This document shows positions 1 through 8,778 of a stretch of DNA of 38,571 bases, piece after piece. How positions within the stretch are numbered: position 1 is the stretch's first letter; each line of letters opens with the position of its first letter. The notes under the pieces were generated by a model. The model ran no database searches. It had not been told where the DNA came from and saw only the letters and a list, made by a program, of their open reading frames with translations. A program made the translations under genes and the position numbers. The DNA comes from Kiritimatiellia bacterium (lineage in GTDB: Bacteria > Verrucomicrobiota > Kiritimatiellia > RFP12 > UBA1067): contig JAFPUH010000031.1 in the NCBI GenBank assembly GCA_017395505.1, positions 1 through 38,571 on the forward strand, written 5' to 3'.

Positions 1-556
1 AATGACAACAGGCACAAACCGTTCGAAAGGACAAAACATAAATCCGGCGTTCCGTCCCGATCCGTTCCGTTGCGGAGAAGAGGGGGAACCTTCAGGAGGG
101 GGAGAAACGGAACGGAGCGGAAGCGGAACAAGTAAGAGTAATAATTCAATAAGGGAGAGGGTTCGGGAGAGGGCGATCGCCTTCGCCGCCTCTCGGAAGA
201 CGAACGACGCTTCGCTCGCGCCGTGCTTCGAGGCGCAACATTCCGCGAGCTGGGGATAAGCAAGCAGCTCTTTTCCTACAGGCTTTCGAGTGTCGCAAAA
301 AAACTTTCGGAAAAGTTTTGACCCACCCCATGAAAATCCTCGCATCAAGACTTGAGGGGAGATGCGGTTGCGGAGCCCGAGCGAAACAGCAAAGACCCGC
401 AATATCTCCCAAGCCCTTCGGGGCGTCGATCTTTGACAACCGAGAACGAAAGACAAAAGGCCGCCTGCGGATATGCCGCCGCCCGCAGGCGAGCAACCAG
501 GCGGCACAAATTTAACAACCAACAACAATTCAACACAACAAGAAAGGAACAGACAA
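1..556. other. Noncoding stretch before first small ORF
   Basis: I find no convincing gene here. The open frames have arginine-, proline- and serine-rich translations, no ribosome site and no recognisable motif. It holds two inverted repeats. One is a perfect 11-bp pair, 61-71 with 106-116 (TCCGTTCCGTT and its complement), around a 34-nt purine-rich loop. The other is an 8-bp pair, 300-307 with 312-319. A TTGACA lies at 433-438 but no -10 box follows at normal spacing. Confidence 0.5.
300..319 (-). terminator. AT-rich hairpin with T run on minus strand
   Basis: AAAACTTT at 300-307 pairs perfectly with AAAGTTTT at 312-319 around a 4-nt loop. Read on the minus strand the hairpin continues into a run of T (complement of the A run at 297-303), the shape of a weak intrinsic terminator. 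No gene is seen just upstream of it on that strand, so its role is uncertain. Confidence 0.25.
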
Positions 557-724
557 ATGAAACTGACAAAAGCCGACATCAAGCGGAAGCGGGCCGAGCT
601 CGTGGAGGTCCTGCTCAAGATCGAGAAGCTCAAGAACGACAAGACGTCCCTCGAAAAGACGCTGGACGCCGACTTCGCGGACGGCGGCTCCGCCACCAAG
701 ACGGTCCGCTTCGTCCAGCTGTAA
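557..724 (+). CDS. Small charged hypothetical protein (55 aa)
   Basis: The start is the ATG at 557, preceded at 543-548 by an AAGGAA ribosome site 8 nt away; a longer in-frame reading upstream is not supported. The 55-residue product is rich in Lys and Glu over residues 1-37, with a heptad-like spacing of Leu and Ile (AELVEVLLKIEKLKNDKTSL) that suggests one long helix or a short coiled coil. A Gly/Ser/Thr tail follows. There is no signal peptide or membrane segment. It runs against its minus-strand neighbours and faces the rubrerythrin gene, sharing a hairpin with it. I recognise no family. The good ribosome site and helix pattern make it more likely real than not. Confidence 0.5.
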   Translation: MKLTKADIKRKRAELVEVLLKIEKLKNDKTSLEKTLDADFADGGSATKTVRFVQL

Positions 725-727
725 CGA

Positions 728-767
728 CAAAAGAGGCGAGGCCGAGCGTAGCAGCTCGGCCCCTCTC
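728..767 (-). terminator. Intrinsic terminator of the rubrerythrin gene
   Basis: GGCCGAGC at 740-747 pairs perfectly with GCTCGGCC at 754-761 around a 6-nt loop. On the minus strand the stem can extend with AGAGG against CCTCT, with a small bulge, and is followed by TTTT (complement of 729-732). It begins 25 bp past the rubrerythrin stop. On the plus strand it also follows the small ORF ending at 724, but without a T run. Confidence 0.7.
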
Positions 768-792
768 CGCTTTCGGTGCGACCTCGCCGGCC

Positions 793-1326
793 TCAGTAGT
801 TCTGGGGCTCGATCTGGAAATAGGCCTTCGGGTGTGCGCAGACGGGGCACATCTCGGGGGCCTTCTCGCCTTCTATGATCGCGCCGCAGTTGCGGCACTG
901 CCAGCGGTTCTTGCCGATGCGCACGAAGACCTCTCCGGTCTCGATGTTCTTGGCGAGCTGGCGGTAGCGCTCTTCGTGGTGCTTCTCGATCTCGGCGACC
1001 TTCGCGAAGAGGAACGCAAGACGGTCGAAGCCCTCGGCCTTGGCCTCCTCGGAGAAGCGCTTGTACATGTCGGTCCACTCCTCATGCTCGCCGGCTGCGG
1101 CCGCGAGAAGGTTTGCGGGAGTGTCGCCGATGCCGCCAAGCTCCTTGAACCAAAGCTTCGCGTGCTCCTTCTCGTTCAGCGCGGTCTCCTGGAAGATCGC
1201 CGCGATCTGCTCGTAGCCGTCCTTCTTCGCGCGCGAGGCGAAATAGTCGTACTTGTTGCGCGCCTGGGATTCTCCGGCGAACGCCGTCCACAGGTTCTGC
1301 TCGGTCTTGCTGCCCTTGAGTTCCAT
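793..1326 (-). CDS. Rubrerythrin
   Basis: This is a cytoplasmic non-haem diiron peroxidase that removes hydrogen peroxide in anaerobes, with electrons entering through its own rubredoxin domain. The 177-residue protein has a ferritin-like four-helix domain (about 1-135). Candidate diiron ligands are Glu19 (GESQARNKY), Glu52 and His55 (NEKEH), an acidic cluster at 93-98, and Glu114/His117 ([10 protein letters not shown]). The C-terminal rubredoxin-type domain has C144-x2-C147 and C160-x2-C163 (CRNCG, CPVC). The start is fixed by an AAAGGA ribosome site and an extended -10 box at 1362-1372. It is a single-gene unit with its own terminator. The promoter overlaps the end of addA. Family assignment is firm; the physiological donor cannot be seen. 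Confidence 0.96.
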   Translation of the reverse strand: MELKGSKTEQNLWTAFAGESQARNKYDYFASRAKKDGYEQIAAIFQETALNEKEHAKLWFKELGGIGDTPANLLAAAAGEHEEWTDMYKRFSEEAKAEGFDRLAFLFAKVAEIEKHHEERYRQLAKNIETGEVFVRIGKNRWQCRNCGAIIEGEKAPEMCPVCAHPKAYFQIEPQNY

Positions 1327-1361
1327 CTTCGTGTTCCTTTTTTTGGTTGTCCTTGAGACAC

Positions 1362-1372
1362 ATTATACCATA
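1362..1372 (-). promoter_or_regulatory. Rubrerythrin promoter, extended -10
   Basis: The minus strand reads TATGGTATAAT, a perfect TATAAT with the TGG extension, 36 bp upstream of the rubrerythrin ATG. No recognisable -35 is seen at 17-18 bp. The motif is also the 3' end of addA: ATG GTA TAA encodes its last two residues and stop. Confidence 0.8.
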
Positions 1373-4134
1373 AATCGGGGAACGCGATACGGAATGTCGG
1401 CGACGGTCTGTGTTGCGACGAGAAGCAGCTTGAGCTGGATTGAACTTTGGGGGATGCCCGTCAAGGCCGCCAGCGCGGCGCGGTAGGCGAGCATCTGCCC
1501 GCGATAGGCGCTGCGCATTCTCGAGGTGAACTCCTCAACGCTCTCGCCCTCGCGCCGGGCGTTCGTCTTGAAGTCGCAGATCGCGGCGCGGCGTTCGCCA
1601 CCCTCGCGCCAGAATGCGACGCGGTCGAACTGCCCGGACTCCCAGCTGCCGTCGACGAAAAGTTCGTAGGCCCTCTCGCGCCACAGCGTCGCATCGCCGG
1701 TCGGGCGCACGAGCTCGCGTTCGAGCGCGGTCTTCGCGTCGGCTGGCTCTAGCCATTCGATCTTCTCGAATCCGGCATGGGCCTCGACGCCGCGCCGTGC
1801 GGCCGCGCCGAAGTCGTCCGCAAAAAGCGCGTCGCCCTTGAGTCCTGTGAAATACGATTCGCTCGGACGCAGCTTCGCGACATCGCGGCGAGGACGGCGC
1901 ACTATTCCGGGCGCGGGGACTGCGGACGCCTTCGCCTCGGCCTCTGCTGCGGGCTTGAGCTTCAGATACCACTCGCGGTCGCCGCCTGTCGTCAGCCCCA
2001 CGAGCCGCACGAGGTCGCTGAACCTCTCGGGCGTCGCCGGCGGCTTCTTGTTGCGCGGATGCAGTATCACGGTCAGCGCCTTCTTCGCGCGCGTCATAGC
2101 GACATAGTCGAGGCAGAGCGCGTTGTAGCGCTCGGTGTGCTGGCGGCGTCGCTCGGCGGCTGCGAGAACGGAATCCGTCATCGCGGCGTCGTGTCCCGGG
2201 TTGTGGAGAATCCACGACGGACTCTCGCTCTCGAGGGGACCCGCCTTCTGCACGCTGCCCGTAAGCTTGTCGCGTTCGTAGAACGGAACGATCACGTGGT
2301 CGAAGCCGAGTCCCTTCGACTGGTGCATCGTCATGATGCGCACGACGCCGGATTCCGCGAAGTCGCGGCGCTTCTTGTTGGCGAGGTAGTCGGTGAAGTC
2401 CGACAGGCGCGTCTTCGCGTCGCGCATCTCCTCGAACTCGGCGGCGCACTTTATGAAGTCCTCGAAGCGCGACTCGGTGAAGTCGTTCCATGTGTCGGGC
2501 ACGCGCTTCAGGGCCTCGCGCACGTCGCGGAACTTTCGCACCATGCCGCAGCGCGTGAAGTCTGCGAGGAGAGAGGCCGAAACCTCGGCCGCCTCGCCGA
2601 TGCCGTCCGGCCAGAGGGCGGCGGCGAGCGGCGAATGGCGGATGTGCGCGTAGGCGAAGGCGTCCGCCGGGTGCTCCGCGAGAGTCACGAGCTCGGCCAT
2701 CGCCGAGAGCACGGGAGAATCGGCCACGTTGCTCTCGCCCTCGAAGACGACCTTGTCGACGCCGACCGACTTGAGGTAGGCGAGTATCGCCTCGCCCTCC
2801 TTGTTGCTCCTGACGAGTATCGCGGACGTGATGCCGCGACGCCACGGCTCGACCGCCTTCAGGGCGTTGGCGATCGGAGCGAAGAAATCCCTGATGTTCG
2901 CCTGGCGGCCGGACTTCACGGCCTCGACGACCTCGACGAAGCCTTCGCTCGACTTGTCGTAGCTCTCGTGGTCGCGGCACCGCCACTTGGCCCCCTCGGG
3001 GGCGTCGTCCATGTCGAAGGCGCCCTGCACCGTGGCTTCGCCGAAGACGAGGTTGACCGCGCGGGAGATCGCGCCGAGGTAGCGGCGCGAGAGGTCTAGC
3101 GGATGCAGCGAGCCGGTCGCCCTCGCCTTCTCGGCCTCGGCGCCGAGAATCCTCACGTCGCCGCCGCGCCATTCGTAGATGGACTGCTTTCTGTCGCCGA
3201 CGATGAAGACGCTCTTTTCGCCTTCGCGCTGGGAGCTTTCGTCGATCAGGTTTTCGATGGCGCGCCACTGGCTGCGGCTCGTATCCTGGAACTCGTCGAG
3301 TGCCCAATGGTCGAAGCGGGTGTCCATGCGGTACTCGAGGGCGAGGCGCTCGCCGGCGGTGAGTCCGCCAAGAAGCTGCGGCATGTCGTCGAAGGCGACG
3401 AGTCCCTTGGCGCGGACCTTGAGCGCATAGGCCGCGTCGTATGCGCGCATCAGGCGGTATACGCCGCGCGTAGCCTCGAGCGACCTCGCGACCCGCGGAT
3501 CGATTGCGTCCGGCATGGCCTCGCCCCATATGACGGAGGCGTCGCCCCATGAGCTCACGTCGGGGCGCTCGCGGTAGTGCTTGTGCCACGCTTCGATGAA
3601 GCCGGCGAATCCGTCGAGAAAGCTGCGAGCGCCGATGGTGCCGAGGGCGAGACGGAACGCCTCGCGAAAGAGCGTCTTCGACTCCTCTCCCTCGAGGCGC
3701 ATGATGTCCGCGACGAGACGCAGGCGTTCGACGGGAGTGCGGTGTTCGCTCAGGACCGTCACCTCGCCCTCAAGGCCGAGCTCGAGGGGCATCGTGCGGA
3801 TGACGCGCATCATGAAGCTGTCGAGAGTTCCGATGAGCGAGAGATGCTGGCGCGCGATGACCTTGCGAAGCATTGCGGCGAAGTCGGCGCGAGAGAGCGG
3901 ACGGCCGAGGCGCCCGGATTCCTCGCGGGCTGTCGAGTCGTCGCCGGCCGCCCTCGCGAGGCGCTCTATGAAGCTGTTGAATATCTCGCCGGCCGCCATG
4001 CGCGAGAACGTGAGAGCGACGATTCGCTCCGGCTCGACGCCGCCGAAGATGAGGGTCATGAGGCGGGTGACGAGCGAGAAGGTCTTGCCGGTCCCTGCCG
4101 AAGCCTCGATGACGGTGCGCGGTTCGAGCGTCAT
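1363..4134 (-). CDS. addA: AddA-type UvrD/RecB helicase-nuclease
   Basis: This is the helicase and nuclease subunit of a RecBCD-like double-strand-break repair enzyme. The 923-residue protein shows SF1A helicase motifs in order: Walker A ASAGTGKT (11-18), motif II DEFQDTS (280-286), motif III region GDRKQSIYEWRGGD (313-326), motif V MTMHQSKGLGFDHV (601-614) and motif VI YVAMTRAKKAL (677-687). A RecB-family nuclease site closes the protein: Asp near 837, DFK at 854-856, and a downstream RGQMLAYR motif. The start is the ATG at 4134, because it overlaps the addB stop as ATGA and Walker A then falls 11 residues in, as is usual. It is third in pncC-addB-addA. The last codons, Met-Val-stop, coincide with the rubrerythrin -10 element. 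Helicase and nuclease both look intact. Confidence 0.9.
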   Translation of the reverse strand: MTLEPRTVIEASAGTGKTFSLVTRLMTLIFGGVEPERIVALTFSRMAAGEIFNSFIERLARAAGDDSTAREESGRLGRPLSRADFAAMLRKVIARQHLSLIGTLDSFMMRVIRTMPLELGLEGEVTVLSEHRTPVERLRLVADIMRLEGEESKTLFREAFRLALGTIGARSFLDGFAGFIEAWHKHYRERPDVSSWGDASVIWGEAMPDAIDPRVARSLEATRGVYRLMRAYDAAYALKVRAKGLVAFDDMPQLLGGLTAGERLALEYRMDTRFDHWALDEFQDTSRSQWRAIENLIDESSQREGEKSVFIVGDRKQSIYEWRGGDVRILGAEAEKARATGSLHPLDLSRRYLGAISRAVNLVFGEATVQGAFDMDDAPEGAKWRCRDHESYDKSSEGFVEVVEAVKSGRQANIRDFFAPIANALKAVEPWRRGITSAILVRSNKEGEAILAYLKSVGVDKVVFEGESNVADSPVLSAMAELVTLAEHPADAFAYAHIRHSPLAAALWPDGIGEAAEVSASLLADFTRCGMVRKFRDVREALKRVPDTWNDFTESRFEDFIKCAAEFEEMRDAKTRLSDFTDYLANKKRRDFAESGVVRIMTMHQSKGLGFDHVIVPFYERDKLTGSVQKAGPLESESPSWILHNPGHDAAMTDSVLAAAERRRQHTERYNALCLDYVAMTRAKKALTVILHPRNKKPPATPERFSDLVRLVGLTTGGDREWYLKLKPAAEAEAKASAVPAPGIVRRPRRDVAKLRPSESYFTGLKGDALFADDFGAAARRGVEAHAGFEKIEWLEPADAKTALERELVRPTGDATLWRERAYELFVDGSWESGQFDRVAFWREGGERRAAICDFKTNARREGESVEEFTSRMRSAYRGQMLAYRAALAALTGIPQSSIQLKLLLVATQTVADIPYRVPRFMV

Positions 4135-6836
4135 GCGGCGCCATCCCTTCTCGCGGCCTGATCGGCGAGCCACGCGCGGTCGATGCCTTCCTCCGGAGAC
4201 TCCCAGATGAGGCCGCCGTAGGCGCGCTGCCACATGGAGTTCTTCGACGGCGGATAGAACACGCCGCGGGCGAGCGAAGTCAGAAGCTCCACGATGCGCT
4301 CCTCGGCCTCGGCCTGTCCCCCTTCGCGGTAGGCATGCTCCTCATCGAAGACGGTGTCTTCGTCATGTTCTGCGAGTATGCAGTAGAAGGCGCTCGCGCT
4401 GCGGGCGCGTTCGGCGGCGAAGCGTCCCGAGGCCTCGACCATGGCGCGGTAGAGCGGCAGCTGCACGCTGTCGTACCTGTATTCGTCGGCGCGTCGCCAC
4501 GTCTTGTAGTCGATGATCGCAAGCTCGCCCGTCGCCTCGTTCTCGTCGATGCGGTCCACCTTGCCGGTGATGAGCGTCGGACAATCCCTTATGCGGCAGT
4601 GGAGGCTGAGTTCGCTCGCGACGATGCGCCAGCCGGCGGCGCGTCTGGCGGACTGGATCGCCGCGAATGCGCGGAGCCTCGCCACGGCGGCCTCGCACTG
4701 GAGCTCTATCACGACGGGCAGCGTATCGCCGAATACGGCGAGCTGGCGGCGGACGGAGCGCTCCAGGAAGTCGCCTATCTCGCGCTCGTCGGCGGAATCC
4801 CTGAGCGGACCTTTCGCGAACTCCTCAAGCGCCTCGTGGCATATGGTTCCGAAGGCGGCGGCGTCCAGCTCCTGCGCGCGATCGTCCGAGCGGTCGCCGA
4901 ACGTCTCGCCGAGGAAGAACTCGAAGGGACAGCGAAGGTAGCGGTCGAGGACGGTGGCGGAGATCCTGTCGCGCCACGCGATGCCGTTCGGCGGAACCGG
5001 CAGCCTCAAGCGCCAGCCGTCGGGGAGCGATTTCGGTGGCGCGCCCGAGCCGCCCTTGGTGACGGCGTAGAGGCGCATCGCGAGCGAAGGCAGCTCGTCG
5101 TCGCCGATGCCCTCGAAGAGGATTCGCGAAGGCTTCATCACACTCTTGTCGCCCGCGATCTGGTGAAGGCTCAGGCGAACGGCTCCGCGCGCGCGGCAGC
5201 GGACGGCCTCTGCGAAGATGAAGGAGTCGCGCATGGCGCGGGCGGCGTTGGTCGAGAGTCCGAGACGCGAGCGCAGGGAGTCGGGCAGGAAGGGATGACC
5301 CACGACGTTCTCAGGCACGCAGCCTTCGTTGAATCCGGCGACGAGAAGTTCGTCATCGGGACACCACGGAATCTCAAGCCAGCCGAGAGTCGCGAGAATG
5401 TGAGGCGCGGTGGGCTCAAGCATGTAGGCCGCACGCTTGAGGAGGCGGGCGTAGAGGCGGCGGCGAAGCCACGGAGGCACCAGCGGGCTTTCGCACTCCG
5501 AGCGCAGGTCGCGCGCAACCTTGGCGGCGGCGATCAGTTCGCGGTCGGCGCTCTCGCGCTCGTCAAGCACGAGGGTCGAGAAGATGCGGCGCAGGAAGGC
5601 GAAGGGATCGGCCAGCGCGCCCTTTATCTCGACGATGAGGCGGGCGAGGTTCGGCGATTCGATCTCGGCGTGGCGCAGCACGTCGTCCATCGTCCGCGGA
5701 AGATGCGCGTTCTGGAGAGCGTCGAGCGAGCCGACGGCCTTTGCGACTTCGGCGGGGGTCAGCGCGAGGGCCGAAGCCGCCCAGCGGGCGACGTCGCCTG
5801 TTCTGACGAAAGTGGAGAACGTCTCGTAGTCGCCGTGCTCCGCGAGCTCGAGCATGCAGATGAGGAGGCGTCCGAGAGCCGAGCGTGCGAACGATTCGCG
5901 CGACGGATTGCGAAGCGTAAGCACGTCGCCGCTGAAGTGGTTCTGGAACGCGCCCTCGAGCTCGGGATACATCTCGGCGTCGCAGACGGCGAGGGCGGGG
6001 AGCGCGTCGGACTTTGCAACGGCGCGGAAGTGGCGGGCTATCTCGTCCGCCTCGACGACAGCAGTCGGGGCGGGGTTTACGTCGGCCGCGGAGATCGGGG
6101 CCGCAAATGTTGCGGCGGGACGTCCCCACTCGTCGAACATGCTTGATTCGCTCGCGTCCGAATGGATGAGCACGGTGACGCGCTGGCTGGAGTTCTTAAG
6201 GTACTCGACGAGCGCGCCCGAAACATCCACGGCGGAAGGAAGCACGATCTCTTCGATGCCGCCTATTGTGCAGCCGCGCGAAACTGCGTTGCGGCGGGCA
6301 ATGGCGCGGGACACCCTGCCCTTCGACTCGAGCGCGGAGATGAAGAGCGCTTCAAGTCTGGCGAGGTCGGCCCAGCGCCCGGAGTCTTCGGCAGGCGAGA
6401 CGTCGCGCATGAGAAGCGCGCGTTCGCCGAGAACCGAATAGAGGCCAAGCATCGTCTCGGCCATCGAAAGGGTCCAGTCGCCGCTGCGATCCTGCGGCGG
6501 CTTCGGAAAGAGGCTATTGAATTCGCCGAGGTCGCAGCCGGAGAGTATCTGCGCGAGGGTGGCCAGCTCTTCAGCCTCGGTGGCGACGGCGGGCGAATCG
6601 CCGGCAAGAAGACGGCTCGCCATCTCGGTGCGCGGCGGCAGGACGCCATCCGGAGCAAAGGCCTCGGCGAGGGCGAGGCGCAGGCTTCGGGCAGACTGGG
6701 CGGTGGGAACGACGACGAGGATGTGGGCGAGAGACTTCGCGCCTGAGGGATCGATGCGAACGCAAGGCAGAAGGCGGCGGACTACTTCATCCACCAGCTT
6801 GCGCCTGGGGTCGAGGAACTCGCGGACGGCAATCAT
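4131..6836 (-). CDS. addB: AddB-type PD-(D/E)XK nuclease subunit
   Basis: This is the probable partner of AddA in end resection. The 901-residue protein begins with a UvrD-like fold lacking a Walker A lysine motif (VVVPTAQSARSLR near 45). It has an AddB/RecC-like segment around LPDSLRSRLGLSTNAARAMR and ends in a PD-(D/E)XK nuclease: GKVDRID (758-764), DYKT (776-779) and QLPLYRAM. B. subtilis AddB has four Cys that hold an iron-sulphur cluster; here only the Cys in RYLRCPFEFF before the nuclease domain is obvious, and no C-x2-C group follows it. The start is the ATG at 6836, overlapping the pncC stop as ATGA; the frame upstream of it is arginine-rich shadow. Its 3' end overlaps addA in the same way, so expression is probably coupled. 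The symbol rests on neighbourhood plus motifs. Confidence 0.8.
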   Translation of the reverse strand: MIAVREFLDPRRKLVDEVVRRLLPCVRIDPSGAKSLAHILVVVPTAQSARSLRLALAEAFAPDGVLPPRTEMASRLLAGDSPAVATEAEELATLAQILSGCDLGEFNSLFPKPPQDRSGDWTLSMAETMLGLYSVLGERALLMRDVSPAEDSGRWADLARLEALFISALESKGRVSRAIARRNAVSRGCTIGGIEEIVLPSAVDVSGALVEYLKNSSQRVTVLIHSDASESSMFDEWGRPAATFAAPISAADVNPAPTAVVEADEIARHFRAVAKSDALPALAVCDAEMYPELEGAFQNHFSGDVLTLRNPSRESFARSALGRLLICMLELAEHGDYETFSTFVRTGDVARWAASALALTPAEVAKAVGSLDALQNAHLPRTMDDVLRHAEIESPNLARLIVEIKGALADPFAFLRRIFSTLVLDERESADRELIAAAKVARDLRSECESPLVPPWLRRRLYARLLKRAAYMLEPTAPHILATLGWLEIPWCPDDELLVAGFNEGCVPENVVGHPFLPDSLRSRLGLSTNAARAMRDSFIFAEAVRCRARGAVRLSLHQIAGDKSVMKPSRILFEGIGDDELPSLAMRLYAVTKGGSGAPPKSLPDGWRLRLPVPPNGIAWRDRISATVLDRYLRCPFEFFLGETFGDRSDDRAQELDAAAFGTICHEALEEFAKGPLRDSADEREIGDFLERSVRRQLAVFGDTLPVVIELQCEAAVARLRAFAAIQSARRAAGWRIVASELSLHCRIRDCPTLITGKVDRIDENEATGELAIIDYKTWRRADEYRYDSVQLPLYRAMVEASGRFAAERARSASAFYCILAEHDEDTVFDEEHAYREGGQAEAEERIVELLTSLARGVFYPPSKNSMWQRAYGGLIWESPEEGIDRAWLADQAARRDGAA

Positions 6837-7315
6837 TCCACGGCGGACAGCAGAAGGCCGAGGGCGTGTTCGACGGCCGCCGCACGAATCGCGGCGCGGT
6901 CGCCTGAGAATATGCGGCTTTGAGTAGTGACGCCTGATGGAGTCGCGAGGCCGAACCACACGAGGCCGACGGGCTTCTCGGCGCTGCCGCCGCCAGGGCC
7001 GGCAATGCCTGTGAGGCTGACGGCGAGGTCGGAGCCGATGACGCGCCTGGCGCCGGTCGCCATCTGCGAGGCGACTTCGCTTGAGACTGCGCCTACGCGG
7101 GCGAGGGAGTCGCGGGATACGCCAAGCACGTCGGCCTTGACGTCGTTGGAGTAGCTTATGACTCCGCCGAGAAAAACGGCGCTCGAACCGGCGACGGACG
7201 TTATCGCACTGCCCACGCCGCCGCCTGTGCAGGACTCGGCGGTCGCGCAGGTCAGGCCCTTCGATCCGAGGGCTGCGACGAGGTCTGCGGCGAGACGGGA
7301 TGTTGTGGACTTCAT
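6833..7315 (-). CDS. pncC: Nicotinamide-nucleotide amidase (CinA C-terminal domain)
   Basis: This stand-alone CinA C-terminal domain, PncC, deamidates nicotinamide mononucleotide to nicotinate mononucleotide in NAD salvage. NMN is released by bacterial DNA ligase, which may explain its link with repair genes. The 160-residue protein carries the family signatures [10 protein letters not shown] (24-33; the Ser after Glu is the expected nucleophile), [18 protein letters not shown] and GDRAAIR. The N-terminal molybdopterin-binding-like domain of full-length CinA is absent. The start is the ATG at 7315: it begins 8 nt after a TAGAAT -10 box, so the message is probably leaderless, and no ribosome site fits. 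It is first in the operon with addB and addA, overlapping addB by ATGA. Confidence 0.93.
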   Translation of the reverse strand: MKSTTSRLAADLVAALGSKGLTCATAESCTGGGVGSAITSVAGSSAVFLGGVISYSNDVKADVLGVSRDSLARVGAVSSEVASQMATGARRVIGSDLAVSLTGIAGPGGGSAEKPVGLVWFGLATPSGVTTQSRIFSGDRAAIRAAAVEHALGLLLSAVE

Positions 7316-7322
7316 AGGAAGT

Positions 7323-7351
7323 ATTCTACCATAACTGCCATATGCTGACAA
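7323..7351 (-). promoter_or_regulatory. pncC-addBA promoter, leaderless type
   Basis: The minus strand has TTGTCA (complement of 7346-7351), a 17-bp spacer and TAGAAT (complement of 7323-7328) with a TGG extension. Only seven bases separate the -10 from the pncC ATG at 7315, so transcription should start at or one base before the A of the start codon. Confidence 0.75.
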
Positions 7352-7379
7352 TGCGCCGCATCGGAGATTATGGTATAAT
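7351..7379 (+). promoter_or_regulatory. tRNA-Ser promoter
   Basis: TATGGTATAAT at 7369-7379 provides an extended -10, with ATGCGC at 7351-7356 as a weak -35 at 17 bp. The predicted start, near 7386, lies about 11 nt before the tRNA. The promoter is divergent from the pncC promoter just to its left. Confidence 0.7.
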
Positions 7380-7396
7380 ATGCGCATTCAACTGTT

Positions 7397-7484
7397 GGAA
7401 GGTTGGCGGAGTGGTTGAACGCGGCGGTCTTGAAAACCGTTGACTCGAAAGGGTCCGGGGGTTCGAATCCCTCACCTTCCGCCA
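7397..7484 (+). tRNA. tRNA-Ser (anticodon UGA)
   Basis: The 88-nt gene has acceptor stem GGAAGGT (7397-7403) pairing with ACCTTCC (7474-7480), discriminator G and an encoded CCA (7482-7484). The anticodon loop CTTGAAA (7429-7435) places TGA at 7431-7433, for UCA and UCG codons. A long variable arm (GACTCGAAAGGGTC) follows, typical of class II serine tRNAs. The T loop reads GTTCGAATC. It is the only plus-strand gene between about 0.8 and 19.5 kb, and ends 2 nt before the stop codon of the convergent symporter gene. Confidence 0.97.
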
Positions 7485-7486
7485 AT

Positions 7487-8767
7487 TCAGACGAGTCCGG
7501 TAACGAGCACCGCGATTATCAGCGCGGGCACGACATAGCGAAACACCGGACGCATCCATCCAGGCAAGGCGACGCCACGACCGGCGGAAGCCTCTTCGCG
7601 GAAAGCAGTCCAGCCCCAGCCGAAGCGGTACGAGACGAAGAGCGCGAGGGAGAAGCCGCCGAGAGGCAGCCAGAACTTGCTGAAGATGAAGTCCTCGACA
7701 TCAAGGGCGCCGTCGATCAGCACGCAAGGTAGGGAAAGCACGGCGACAGCGAGGCCGACGGCGATTGAGACGGCGGTGCGGCTGCGGCGCGCAAAGTCGA
7801 GGATGCCGCCTATCAGGCACTCGAAGACGGCGATCACCGTAGTAAGCGCGGCGAGCGAGAGGAAGAGGAAGAACGCAAAGCCCCAGATGCGTCCGCCGTT
7901 CATCACGGCGAACACTTTCGGCAGGGCGCGGAAGATGAGGCTTGGGCCGCTCGCGACATCGACGTTGAACGTGGCGCAGGCGGGAAAGATTATGAGGCCG
8001 GCGGTGAACGCGACGGCGGTGTCGATCAGGATTATCCAGAAGCTCTCCTTTACGAGCGATTCACGGCGGTCGATGTAGCTGCCGAATATCGTCATCGCGC
8101 CGACGCCTATCGAGAGCGTGAAGAACGCCTGCCCCATCGCGTCCAGCACCACGCGGCCGGGGTTCGCGAGAAGCGGAGTCCAGTCGGGCTTCAGGTAGAA
8201 CTCAAGCCCCTTCGCGGCGTTTTCGAGGGTGAGCGACTTTACGGCGAGCACGCCCATGATCGCGAGAAGCGAGATCATCATCCACTTCGTGACGCGCTCG
8301 ACGCCGCGCTGCACTCCGACGGCGCAGACGGCTGTCGCGATGACGACGGTTGCAACCATCGAGGCGAGGCAGGTCGGTTTTGCGGCCACGAGCGCGGAGA
8401 AGTCGGGCGGCGAGCCGGCGACGGCATACGCCTCGGTGAACTTAAGAAGCCAGCCGGCGACGTCGGTGTAGTAGATCATCAGGAGCAGGTTGCCCGCGAA
8501 GACCGCAAGGCCGATGAAGCCCCAGCCGCGTCCGCCGAGCGAGCGGAGCGCACCGGCTATGCCAGACTTGGCGCCGCGTCCGACAGACAGCTCGGCGAGA
8601 AGGATCGGAAAGCCGAAGAGCGCGAGGAAGAGCAGGTAGACGAGAACGAACGCGGCGCCGCCGTTCTGTCCGACGACGAACGGAAAGCGCCACACGTTTC
8701 CGAGGCCGACCGCGCAACCCGCGGCAAGCATCAGAAAGCCAAGCCTGCTCGCCAGCCTCTCGCGCAC
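7487..8767 (-). CDS. Sodium-dependent neurotransmitter-symporter-family transporter
   Basis: This inner-membrane permease of the NSS family (LeuT/MhsT fold) probably imports an amino acid or related amine with sodium. The 426-residue protein opens with the family hallmark [18 protein letters not shown] followed by VWRFPF, which forms the unwound TM1 with sodium and substrate sites. [13 protein letters not shown] corresponds to TM6. I see about eleven hydrophobic segments, as in MhsT-like bacterial members. The start is a GTG at 8767, 11 nt after the recA stop; no strong ribosome site is visible, so coupling to recA translation is likely. Its stop lies 2 nt from the end of the opposing tRNA gene. 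The substrate cannot be told from sequence alone. Confidence 0.9.
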   Translation of the reverse strand: MRERLASRLGFLMLAAGCAVGLGNVWRFPFVVGQNGGAAFVLVYLLFLALFGFPILLAELSVGRGAKSGIAGALRSLGGRGWGFIGLAVFAGNLLLMIYYTDVAGWLLKFTEAYAVAGSPPDFSALVAAKPTCLASMVATVVIATAVCAVGVQRGVERVTKWMMISLLAIMGVLAVKSLTLENAAKGLEFYLKPDWTPLLANPGRVVLDAMGQAFFTLSIGVGAMTIFGSYIDRRESLVKESFWIILIDTAVAFTAGLIIFPACATFNVDVASGPSLIFRALPKVFAVMNGGRIWGFAFFLFLSLAALTTVIAVFECLIGGILDFARRSRTAVSIAVGLAVAVLSLPCVLIDGALDVEDFIFSKFWLPLGGFSLALFVSYRFGWGWTAFREEASAGRGVALPGWMRPVFRYVVPALIIAVLVTGLV

Positions 8768-8778
8768 CTTGAGGGGAA

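Noticed and set aside
2..259. Open frame of 85 codons at the window start as a gene
   Set aside because: The translation is low-complexity and Gly/Ser/Arg-rich with no ribosome site, and the region contains inverted repeats. I see nothing that supports coding.
433..438. TTGACA as the -35 of a promoter for the small ORF at 557
   Set aside because: No acceptable -10 occurs 16-19 bp downstream.
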